A stretch of DNA of 18,133 bases. It comes from an uncultured Oscillospiraceae bacterium. GTDB lineage: Bacteria > Bacillota > Clostridia > Oscillospirales > Oscillospiraceae. The stretch lies in NCBI GenBank assembly GCA_958426425.1, contig CATZYY010000036.1, positions 1 to 18,133 on the forward strand, in the 5' to 3' direction. This document shows positions 1 to 5,935 of this stretch, in pieces. Made by a program: the position numbers and the translations under genes. The first letter of the stretch is position 1; each line of letters starts with the position of its first letter. The notes under the pieces are model-generated. The model was not told the DNA's origin. It saw only the letters and a list, made by a program, of their open reading frames with translations, and ran no database searches.

Positions 1-1502
1 CCGGCACCATCTGCGCCCACAACTGCATGACCAAGTGCATGCGCAACTACTACGATCAGCCCGTCAACATCCGGGGCACCAAGCTGGTGGCCGCCGAGAA
101 GGGCTATGACGAGTATATGGCCAAGGTGAAGGCCCCCGTGCCCGCTGAGACCTCCGCCAAGGTGGCGGTCATCGGCGGCGGCCCCGCCGGCATGGCGGCG
201 GCCTACTTCGTGGGCCGGGCCGGCATCCCCGTCACCATCTTCGAGCGCGCCTCCGCTCTGGGCGGCGTGGTCCGGCAGGTGATCCCCGCCTGGCGCATCT
301 CCGACGAGGCCATCGATAAGGACGTGGCCCTGGTGGAGAAGATGGGCGCCGAGGTGAAGCTGAACACCGAGGCCCCCTCCGTTAAAGAGCTGAAGGCCAT
401 GGGCTATACCCACATCTTCTTCGCCGTGGGCGCCTGGAAGGCCGGCAGGCTGGACATCCCCGGCAACGTGGTGCCCGTCATCGGCTGGCTGAAGGACATG
501 AAGGCCGGCAAGGAAGTGCCTCTGGGCCATGTGGCCGTGGTTGGCGGCGGCAACACCGCCATGGACGCCGCCCGGGCCGCCCTGCGTGCCGGTGCTGCCT
601 CCTCCACCCTGGTCTACCGCCGCACCAAGAAGTACATGCCCGCCGACGCCGAGGAGCTGGAGCTGGCCATTGCCGACGGCGTGCAGTTCCTGGAGCTGGT
701 GGCCCCTGTGAAGCAGGAGGGCGGCAAGCTGGTGTGCGAGAAGATGAAGCTGGGCGATCCCGACGAGAAGGGCCGCCGCAAGCCCGTCCCCACCGGCGAG
801 ATGGTGGAGATCCCCTGCGACACAGTCATCTCCGCCGTGGGCGAAAAGGTGGACAGCGAGATCTTCACCAAGAACGGTATCGAGGTGGACGCCAAGGGCA
901 TCCCCGCCTTCAAGACCAATATTGAGGGCGTTTACGCCGGCGGCGACGCCATGCGGGGCCCCGCCACCGTGGTGGAGGGCATTGCCGACGCCCAGTACTT
1001 CGCCAACGCCGTCATCGGTGAGGCCCACAAGGTCCACATCCCCGGCAAAGCCGTGGCCACCCGGGCCGATGCCATCGCCAAGAAAGGCATTCTCTGCGAG
1101 TCCGCCAAGTGCGAGGGCGATCGGTGCCTGACCTGCAACGTGGTGTGTCAGGTCTGCGCCGACGTGTGCCCCAACCGGGCCAACGTGGTCGTCGAGCTGC
1201 CTGACGGCCGTCACCAGATCCTCCACGTGGACCGGATGTGCAACGAGTGCGGCAACTGCGCCATTTTCTGCCCCTATGACTCCGCTCCCTACCGGGATAA
1301 GTTCACCCTGTTCCACGACCAGGCCGGTTTCGACGAAAGCGTGAACAACTCCGGCTTCCTGCCCCTGGGCGGGCGCAAGGTCCTGGTCCGGCTGGAGGGC
1401 AAGGTGTTCGAGGCCGATCTGGATGCCAAGAACGACCTCCCCGCTGACATCGAGGTATTCATCCTCACCGTCCTGACCAAGTACAACTATCTGCTGGGAT
1501 AA
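1..1502 (+). CDS. ygfK: YgfK-like putative selenate reductase subunit, iron-sulfur flavoprotein (5' end missing)
   Basis: This is the C-terminal ~499 residues of a larger protein. The frame is already open at base 3 (reading GTICAHNCMTKCMRNYY), so the ATG at 27 is internal. E. coli YgfK is about 1,030 residues, so roughly half is missing. The visible part has an FAD/NAD(P)-binding GGGPAG motif near local residue 57 and a second dinucleotide site, GGGNTAMDAA, near residue 180. Two cysteine clusters follow: CLTCNVVCQVCADVCPNRAN and CNECGNCAIFCPYD, each suited to a [4Fe-4S] cluster. The order (N-terminal cysteines, GltD-like oxidoreductase, CPNRAN cluster, then a ferredoxin-like cluster and a FTLF...GFL tail) is that of the YgfK family rather than of plain GltD or PreT. 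In other bacteria the family lies with selenium-dependent molybdenum hydroxylase genes. The true substrate is not established, and 'selenate reductase' is a historical name. A terminator follows directly. Confidence 0.85.
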   Translation, partial: GTICAHNCMTKCMRNYYDQPVNIRGTKLVAAEKGYDEYMAKVKAPVPAETSAKVAVIGGGPAGMAAAYFVGRAGIPVTIFERASALGGVVRQVIPAWRISDEAIDKDVALVEKMGAEVKLNTEAPSVKELKAMGYTHIFFAVGAWKAGRLDIPGNVVPVIGWLKDMKAGKEVPLGHVAVVGGGNTAMDAARAALRAGAASSTLVYRRTKKYMPADAEELELAIADGVQFLELVAPVKQEGGKLVCEKMKLGDPDEKGRRKPVPTGEMVEIPCDTVISAVGEKVDSEIFTKNGIEVDAKGIPAFKTNIEGVYAGGDAMRGPATVVEGIADAQYFANAVIGEAHKVHIPGKAVATRADAIAKKGILCESAKCEGDRCLTCNVVCQVCADVCPNRANVVVELPDGRHQILHVDRMCNECGNCAIFCPYDSAPYRDKFTLFHDQAGFDESVNNSGFLPLGGRKVLVRLEGKVFEADLDAKNDLPADIEVFILTVLTKYNYLLG

Positions 1503-1517
1503 CCCCCGCAGGCCTGC

Positions 1518-1553
1518 AAAGACGGAGACCGAAATTCGGTCTCCGTCTTTTTT
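1518..1553 (+). terminator. Rho-independent terminator after ygfK
   Basis: A 14-bp perfect stem (AAAGACGGAGACCG at 1518-1531 pairing with CGGTCTCCGTCTTT at 1537-1550) closes a five-base AAATT loop and runs straight into a T run ending at 1553. It starts 15 bases after the ygfK stop. On the minus strand the same hairpin is followed by only three T, so it could also stop transcription of the minus-strand gene ending at 1595, but less efficiently. Confidence 0.93.
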
Positions 1554-1594
1554 ACCGCTTTATCATGCAAGGGACTTTTTGGAGCCGTCAGCGG

Positions 1595-2098
1595 TTACGG
1601 CGATGAATTCCACCACTGCCAAAGTTTCAGCCAAATCAGCCCCGCCGCTCCCAGCAGCGTCAGGATGCCGCCCACCACCGGCAGCCACTCCACATCATAA
1701 TACCGCACGAATGCGGCAATGCCGGTGTAGTGCCGTCCATCCTCTAAAACGCGAATATTCAGCGACATGCCCTCTATCAAGATCGTCAGCAGCACCACCA
1801 TCCCGGCGCCCAGCACCACCCCTGATACCGTTCGGACGATGCCCTGCTGGTGGGCGTTCATCCCTTTGCCCCCGGTCTCGCGCCGCTGGGCCTCCCAGTC
1901 CAGGGCGTCGTCCAGCAGCCAGTCCACACTGACGCCGAAATATCGGGCGCAAGGCAGGAGCTTGGCGCTGTCCGGCAGGGCCGTTCCCTGCTCCCAGCGG
2001 CTCACCGCTTGGCGGCTCACACCCAGGGCCTCCGCCAGAGCCTCCTGGCTGAGGCCCTCCCGCCTGCGCAGGCGGATCAGCTTTTCCGAAAACGTCAT
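1595..2098 (-). CDS. Helix-turn-helix (XRE) protein with two membrane segments, shorter paralogue
   Basis: A 167-residue protein. Residues 1-62 form a Cro/C1-type DNA-binding domain, with the helix-turn-helix around SQEALAEALGVSRQAVSRWE (17-36), followed by the common FGVSVDWLLDD closing helix. Two hydrophobic stretches at about 86-109 and 138-158 are predicted membrane helices, so the DNA-binding domain would be tethered on the cytoplasmic side. The start is supported by AGGAGG a few bases upstream of the ATG. It is the second of two minus-strand paralogues. The first 70 residues differ from the neighbour (2251-3132) at only four positions by my count (A24V, S44G, Y53H, A66Q), while the rest is unrelated in length and sequence. 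The 152-base gap between them holds no clear terminator, so co-transcription is likely. A role as a membrane-linked transcription regulator is inferred; the signal is unknown. Confidence 0.85.
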   Translation of the reverse strand: MTFSEKLIRLRRREGLSQEALAEALGVSRQAVSRWEQGTALPDSAKLLPCARYFGVSVDWLLDDALDWEAQRRETGGKGMNAHQQGIVRTVSGVVLGAGMVVLLTILIEGMSLNIRVLEDGRHYTGIAAFVRYYDVEWLPVVGGILTLLGAAGLIWLKLWQWWNSSP

Positions 2099-2250
2099 GA
2101 CAGGTCCTCCTTCACTTCTCCGGTGTACTCAACGGCTATGGAGAACAGGCGGCAAGCGCTCCGCTCTGATTTGTCTGCGATCATCGTCTTCTCCCCGGCG
2201 GACAAGCCGCAGTCCTCCGCCCACGCTTCTGTCTTTCCCACGGCAGGCTG

Positions 2251-3132
2251 TCACCGTCTGGAAAAGCGGCGGCCCATGTACCGGGGATTGATCCACAGGA
2301 CGTAGAACAGGCAAAGAATCAGATTGAGGGCCGCTCCCACCAGGCCCATGCCCCCATCCGCCGTCAGCAGGCCGATGAACAGCTGCCCCACGCAGTATGC
2401 CAGCTCGATGAGGCTGTTCTTCCGCCGCCGGGCCGGGTCCTTTTCCTTCATAAGATTCCAGACCATCCAGACAGAGGCCAGCGCCAGCAGCACCAGAGAA
2501 AAACAAAAAGCACCCCGATAGTCCCCTCGTCCCTGGCGCATCCACCACAGGCACTGGGCGGTGCTGTACACCAGTCCCGCCTGGGCGGCGATGGGCAGCA
2601 GCACGAGATTGCTCTGCAAAACCGGGTTCTTTTCCACAGCCCGCCGCAGCCGGGGCCGCAGCAAAATCCACAGCCCAACTGCCGCCGTCATCAGGCACAG
2701 GGCAAAGAGCCACTCCAGGCGGTGGACTTTCAGGAAGCCCGACAGGCCCGCATAGGACCGGATCCAGTTCGCCCCCAAAGGGGCCTCGGTGTATACCGCC
2801 GGAAACACGGAGCTGAGAATACCCATCACCAACAGGCCCAGCAGGGAAAGCCCGGCCAGCACGCCTCCGCCGATGGTCCAGGCCAAAGACCGGGCCTTTC
2901 CCGGGGCAGCTGGGGCCGCCTGGGCCTCCCAGTCCTGGGCGTCATCCAGCAGCCAGTCCACGCTGACGCCGAAATGCCGGGCGCAGGGCAGCAGCTTGGC
3001 CCCGTCCGGCAGGGCGGTCCCCTGCTCCCAGCGGCTCACCGCCTGGCGGGAGACACCCAGAACCTCGGCCAAAGCCTCCTGGCTGAGGCCCTCCCGCCTG
3101 CGCAGGCGGATCAGCTTTTCTGAAAACGTCAT
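2251..3132 (-). CDS. Helix-turn-helix (XRE) protein with multi-pass membrane domain, longer paralogue
   Basis: A 293-residue protein. Residues 1-62 are a Cro/C1-type DNA-binding domain nearly identical to that of the gene at 1595-2098. A short Ala/Pro linker (about 71-80) leads into a membrane domain with about six hydrophobic segments (roughly 84-112, 140-158, 172-195, 208-228, 243-258 and 264-282). Loops rich in Arg and Lys (about 159-168 and 230-239) fit cytoplasmic loops. The C-terminus is basic. AAGGAG lies eight bases before the ATG. XRE proteins with C-terminal membrane helices are common in Clostridia and are usually uncharacterised. The gene is divergent from the ECF sigma factor at 3440 across a 307-base gap, and is probably first in an operon with the shorter paralogue. 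A weak -10/-35 candidate lies just upstream. Confidence 0.85.
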   Translation of the reverse strand: MTFSEKLIRLRRREGLSQEALAEVLGVSRQAVSRWEQGTALPDGAKLLPCARHFGVSVDWLLDDAQDWEAQAAPAAPGKARSLAWTIGGGVLAGLSLLGLLVMGILSSVFPAVYTEAPLGANWIRSYAGLSGFLKVHRLEWLFALCLMTAAVGLWILLRPRLRRAVEKNPVLQSNLVLLPIAAQAGLVYSTAQCLWWMRQGRGDYRGAFCFSLVLLALASVWMVWNLMKEKDPARRRKNSLIELAYCVGQLFIGLLTADGGMGLVGAALNLILCLFYVLWINPRYMGRRFSRR

Positions 3133-3156
3133 GGCAGTTCCTCCTTTTCGCCTTTC

Positions 3157-3185
3157 ATCCTACCAGATCCCGCTGAGAAAGTCCA
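3157..3185 (-). promoter_or_regulatory. Weak candidate promoter for the XRE-TM pair
   Basis: Reading the minus strand, TGGACT (3185-3180) is followed after 17 bases by TAGGAT (3162-3157). Each matches four of six consensus bases. The position, about 25 bases before the start codon and just upstream of AAGGAG, is suitable. No better candidate was found in the divergent gap, so this is tentative. Confidence 0.25.
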
Positions 3186-3306
3186 CCGCGCCGCCCTGAC
3201 ACGTCCGCAACCAAACGCAACATCCGCTCCGGCAAAGCCGTTTTTCCTTCTTTTTTCCCCTATCGGCGGAGGATGTTCGTTCTTGCGCTGCCCATACTTG
3301 AAGCGA

Positions 3307-3332
3307 GCCTATTTTTGCAGGAGCAAAAAGGC
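3307..3332. repeat. Inverted repeat in the divergent regulator gap
   Basis: GCC(TA)TTTTTGC at 3307-3318 pairs with GCAAAAAGGC at 3323-3332. This gives ten base pairs with a two-base TA bulge on the left arm and a four-base AGGA loop. It lies about 110 bases upstream of the sigma-factor start and 175 bases upstream of the XRE-TM start. It could be an operator dyad or an RNA hairpin in a leader. It has no T run after it on the plus strand, so it is not a standard terminator in that direction. Confidence 0.5.
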
Positions 3333-3439
3333 AGTTTCAGCGGAAAATGGGATGCCGGTGGCCTTTGTTGAAAAAATTTCCCCAATGATGCAGCATTTTT
3401 GCCTTCTTCCGGGTATCCCATATAGAAGGATGTGATCAC

Positions 3440-3898
3440 ATGCGCGACACCACCGGCGCGGTGGACCGCTGGGGCCCGGCGGTCTACCGCCTGGCCTGCG
3501 CCGTCACCGGCAGCCGCAGCGACGCCGACGACGTGTTCCAGGAGGTCTTCCTCCGCTACCACCGCGCCGCCCCGGACTTTGCAAACCCGGCCCATGAAAA
3601 GGCCTGGCTGCTGCAGGTCACCGTCAACCGCTGCAAAAGCCTGCTCTCCTCTCCCTGGCGAAAACGCAGCGTGCCTCTGGAGGACGTATACACCTGTCCG
3701 GGGCCGGAGGAATCGGCGGTGGCGGAGGCGCTCTCGGCCCTGCCGCCCAAGGACCGTACGCTGCTGCATCTCTACTACTACGAGGGCTATCGGACGGAGG
3801 AGATGGCCGGTCTGCTGCACCGAAATCCCGCCACCGTCCGCAGCCAGCTGACCCGGGCCCGGCAGAAGCTGGCCCGGCTGCTGAAGGAGGAACCATGA
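3440..3898 (+). CDS. ECF-type RNA polymerase sigma factor (sigma-70 family)
   Basis: A 152-residue protein, of normal size for an ECF sigma factor. Region 2 (about residues 13-70) contains the -10-recognition core with SDADDVFQEVFLRYH (27-41) and the HEKAWLLQVTVNRCKS helix. Region 4 (about 94-148) contains LPPKDRTLLHLYYYEGYRTE and a helix-turn-helix ending in NPATVRSQLTRARQKLARLL, which binds -35 DNA. It would direct RNA polymerase to a small regulon. The start is the ATG nine bases after GAAGGA; a GTG at 3432 is out of frame. The stop codon overlaps the next gene by four bases (ATGA), giving translational coupling to its likely anti-sigma partner. Autoregulation is typical of the family, but I could not identify an ECF promoter motif upstream. 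Confidence 0.93.
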   Translation: MRDTTGAVDRWGPAVYRLACAVTGSRSDADDVFQEVFLRYHRAAPDFANPAHEKAWLLQVTVNRCKSLLSSPWRKRSVPLEDVYTCPGPEESAVAEALSALPPKDRTLLHLYYYEGYRTEEMAGLLHRNPATVRSQLTRARQKLARLLKEEP

Positions 3899-4911
3899 AC
3901 TTTCCAGAAATCTATGCCCGCATGAACCAGCCGCTCCGCCCCTCTCCCGCTCTGGTGGAGCAAACCTTGGCCCATACCAAGCATCACCGGCGGCCCTGGC
4001 GGCGAATCGGGGCCGCCGCCCTGGCAGCCGCCCTGCTCCTGGCCACTCCCGCCCTGGCGGTGCGGACGGAGGCGGGGTATGCACTATTGTACAGGGCCGC
4101 TCCCGCCGTGGCCCAGTTCTTCCAGCCGGTGCGGAAGATCTGCACCGATCAGGGCGTCACTATGGAGGTGGTGGGCGTCCGGGTGGAGGACGACACTGCC
4201 CAAGCCTGGATCACCCTCACCGGCGGCACCGTAGACGAGACCACGGACCTGTTTGACAGCTGGTCCTTCCACCTGCCCTTTGACCAGACGGGCCGCTGTG
4301 AGCAGGTGGGCTGGGACGAGGAAACCCAGACCGTCACCTTTTTGTGCACAGTCCAGACTATGAATGGAATCCCCATCCCAACCGGCGGCAAAATGACCTT
4401 TTCCGTAAGGCAGCTGCTGACCGGGCGGGAAGTTCTGGAGGACGCGGCGGTGGACCTGGACCTACGGGACTTGGCGGCGGAGGCGGAGGCCGCCGGACCG
4501 GAGTCATCGGAGGGCATCCGTTTTCAGACCGGGGGCAGCGGCGAAACGGACACCATCCTCATGCTCCAGCCGGGGCCGGTCCTGGCGGAGCCTGCCTCGG
4601 GTCTGACCGTCACTGCCGCCGGATACGCCGGGGGACTCTTTTACATCCAGCTGTGCCGGGGCGACGCCACCCTGCTGGACAACCACGGATGGCTGTGGCT
4701 GGAGGCAGAGGACGGCACCCGGCTGGAGCCCCTTTGCAGCGCCTCCTTTGCTGTTTTCGACCAGGGAGCACGCAGGGATTACAGCCAGTTCGGCTTTGAT
4801 ATTCCACCGGAGGACCTGGCGGGCTGCACCCTTCGAGGCGACTTCTATACCGCCTCTGCCCTGACCGAGGGCCGCTGGCAGGTGACCTTTCCGCTGGAGA
4901 ACGATTCTTAA
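3895..4911 (+). CDS. Membrane-anchored anti-sigma-like protein (DUF4179-type), partner of the ECF sigma factor
   Basis: A 338-residue protein. It has a short cytoplasmic N-terminus (1-37, ending in basic HHRRPWRR), one membrane helix at about 38-56 (rich in Ala and Leu) and a large extracytoplasmic domain of about 280 residues rich in beta-type segments, Gly, Thr and acidic residues. The topology and the four-base overlap with the sigma gene are those of clostridial anti-sigma factors of the DUF4179 kind, which hold the sigma factor at the membrane and release it on an envelope signal. The cytoplasmic part is very short and lacks the HxxxCxxC zinc motif of classical ZAS anti-sigma factors, so the mode of sigma binding cannot be read from the sequence. 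It could instead be a sensor or a secreted effector of the module. A hairpin lies just downstream of the stop. Confidence 0.72.
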   Translation: MNFPEIYARMNQPLRPSPALVEQTLAHTKHHRRPWRRIGAAALAAALLLATPALAVRTEAGYALLYRAAPAVAQFFQPVRKICTDQGVTMEVVGVRVEDDTAQAWITLTGGTVDETTDLFDSWSFHLPFDQTGRCEQVGWDEETQTVTFLCTVQTMNGIPIPTGGKMTFSVRQLLTGREVLEDAAVDLDLRDLAAEAEAAGPESSEGIRFQTGGSGETDTILMLQPGPVLAEPASGLTVTAAGYAGGLFYIQLCRGDATLLDNHGWLWLEAEDGTRLEPLCSASFAVFDQGARRDYSQFGFDIPPEDLAGCTLRGDFYTASALTEGRWQVTFPLENDS

Positions 4912-4926
4912 CAAATTTTTGCAAAA

Positions 4927-4955
4927 AAGCGCCCGGAGAATTGCTCCGGGCGCTT
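4927..4955. terminator. Terminator hairpin after the sigma/anti-sigma operon
   Basis: A 12-bp perfect stem (AAGCGCCCGGAG at 4927-4938 and CTCCGGGCGCTT at 4944-4955) with an AATTG loop, 16 bases after the anti-sigma stop. The good T run lies on the minus strand (six T after the stem), although no minus-strand gene ends here. On the plus strand only TTGCCATTT follows. The position says it ends the sigma/anti-sigma transcript, possibly with modest efficiency. Confidence 0.75.
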
Positions 4956-4981
4956 GCCATTTGCAGGAAACATGGTATGAT
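4954..4981 (+). promoter_or_regulatory. Sigma-A-type promoter with extended -10 for the MoxR-VWA operon
   Basis: TTGCCA (4954-4959, five of six matches) lies 16 bases before TATGAT (4976-4981, five of six matches). TGG immediately before the -10 gives the extended -10 TGn motif. Transcription would start near 4988, leaving a short leader with GGAGG at 5001-5005. The -35 shares two bases with the preceding terminator stem. Confidence 0.72.
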
Positions 4982-5013
4982 GTTAGGCAGTACGAACAAC
5001 GGAGGAATTTCCT

Positions 5014-5934
5014 ATGCTGGACATGCTGGAATTTTTGAAGGACGAGGGTGTAAAACCCGGACTGATTGAGCAGATTCGGACCTTCCGGGGCCAGTTCCCG
5101 GCGGAGGAGGAGCTGCGCCGCCGGGTGCCGGACCCCCGGTATCTCTACTATGGAAAGGACATCTGGGAGGAGGCCATCACCGCTCTGCTGTGCGGGGAGA
5201 ATCTGCTGCTGGTGGGCCCCAAGGCCACCGGCAAAAACGTGCTGGCGGAAAATCTGGCCGCCGCCTTCGGCCGCCCCAGCTGGGACGTGTCCCTGTACAT
5301 CAATACTGACGCCGCCACCCTGCTGGGCACCGACACCTTTGAGCAGGGACAGGTAAAACTGCGCAAGGGGCCCATTTACCAGTGCGCGGAAAAGGGCGGC
5401 TTCGGCGTGCTGGATGAGATCAATATGGCCAAAAACGAGTCTTTGGCAGTGCTTCACGCCACATTGGACTTCCGCCGCAGCATCGACATGCCCGGCTACG
5501 ACCGCATCCCCCTCCACGCCGCCACCCGCTTTATCGCCACCATGAACTACGGCTACGCCGGCACCCGGGAGCTGAACGAGGCTCTGACCTCCCGCTTCGT
5601 GGTCATCGACATGCCCGCCATTGCCGAGGAGGGCCTGCAGAAGCTGCTGACCCGGGAGTTCCCCAACCTCAAGCCCGACTATGCCCTGCAGTTTGCCGGG
5701 CTGTTCCGGGACATCCAGAAAAAGTGCGACGGCGGCGAGCTGTCTACCAAGCCGCTGGACCTGCGGGGTCTTATGGCCTCCGTGCACCTCATGGCCGCCG
5801 GGCTCACCGCGGGACAGGCCCTGGAGCTGGGCCTGGTCAACAAATCCTTTGATGACTTTGAGCGGCAGCTGGTCCAGGATGTGATCCGCACCCGCCTGCC
5901 GGATGACCTCTCCGCCGGGGACGTGTTCAACTGA
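5014..5934 (+). CDS. MoxR-type AAA+ ATPase
   Basis: A 306-residue protein and a full AAA+ module. The Walker A is GPKATGKN (68-75), with Asn where Ser or Thr normally follows the lysine. The Walker B is GVLDEINMAK (131-140) with acidic D134-E135. Sensor 1 is ATMN (Asn178). An arginine finger candidate is LTSRF (Arg194). A C-terminal lid follows. The GFGVLDEINMAKNESLAVLHATLDF stretch is typical of the CbbQ/NorQ/MoxR branch. These hexameric ATPases work with VWA proteins to remodel or insert metals or cofactors into client proteins in the cytoplasm. The start is the ATG eight bases after GGAGG, behind a good promoter. The VWA gene begins one base after this stop, so they form one operon. The client cannot be identified from this window. 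Confidence 0.88.
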   Translation: MLDMLEFLKDEGVKPGLIEQIRTFRGQFPAEEELRRRVPDPRYLYYGKDIWEEAITALLCGENLLLVGPKATGKNVLAENLAAAFGRPSWDVSLYINTDAATLLGTDTFEQGQVKLRKGPIYQCAEKGGFGVLDEINMAKNESLAVLHATLDFRRSIDMPGYDRIPLHAATRFIATMNYGYAGTRELNEALTSRFVVIDMPAIAEEGLQKLLTREFPNLKPDYALQFAGLFRDIQKKCDGGELSTKPLDLRGLMASVHLMAAGLTAGQALELGLVNKSFDDFERQLVQDVIRTRLPDDLSAGDVFN

Positions 5935-5935
5935 C

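Larger units (their letters stand above)
3133..3439. other. Divergent intergenic region between XRE-TM pair and ECF sigma factor
   Basis: This 307-base gap separates two regulator units transcribed away from each other. It is less GC-rich than the flanking genes and holds a pyrimidine-rich tract at about 3241-3260 and an imperfect inverted repeat at 3307-3332. I found no consensus housekeeping promoter for the sigma factor; TTGAAA at 3369-3374 has no good -10 partner. I see no convincing gene in it. Confidence 0.6.

Noticed and set aside
3230..3245. CGGC-AAA-GCCG followed by five T, resembling a terminator
   Set aside because: The stem is only four pairs with a three-base loop and no plus-strand gene ends before it.
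3273..3371. 32-codon frame with GGAGG next to its ATG, upstream of the sigma factor
   Set aside because: GGAGG touches the ATG, leaving no spacing for ribosome binding, and the product has no clear features.
3432..3440. GTG as an alternative start for the sigma factor
   Set aside because: It is in a different frame from the sigma-factor gene.
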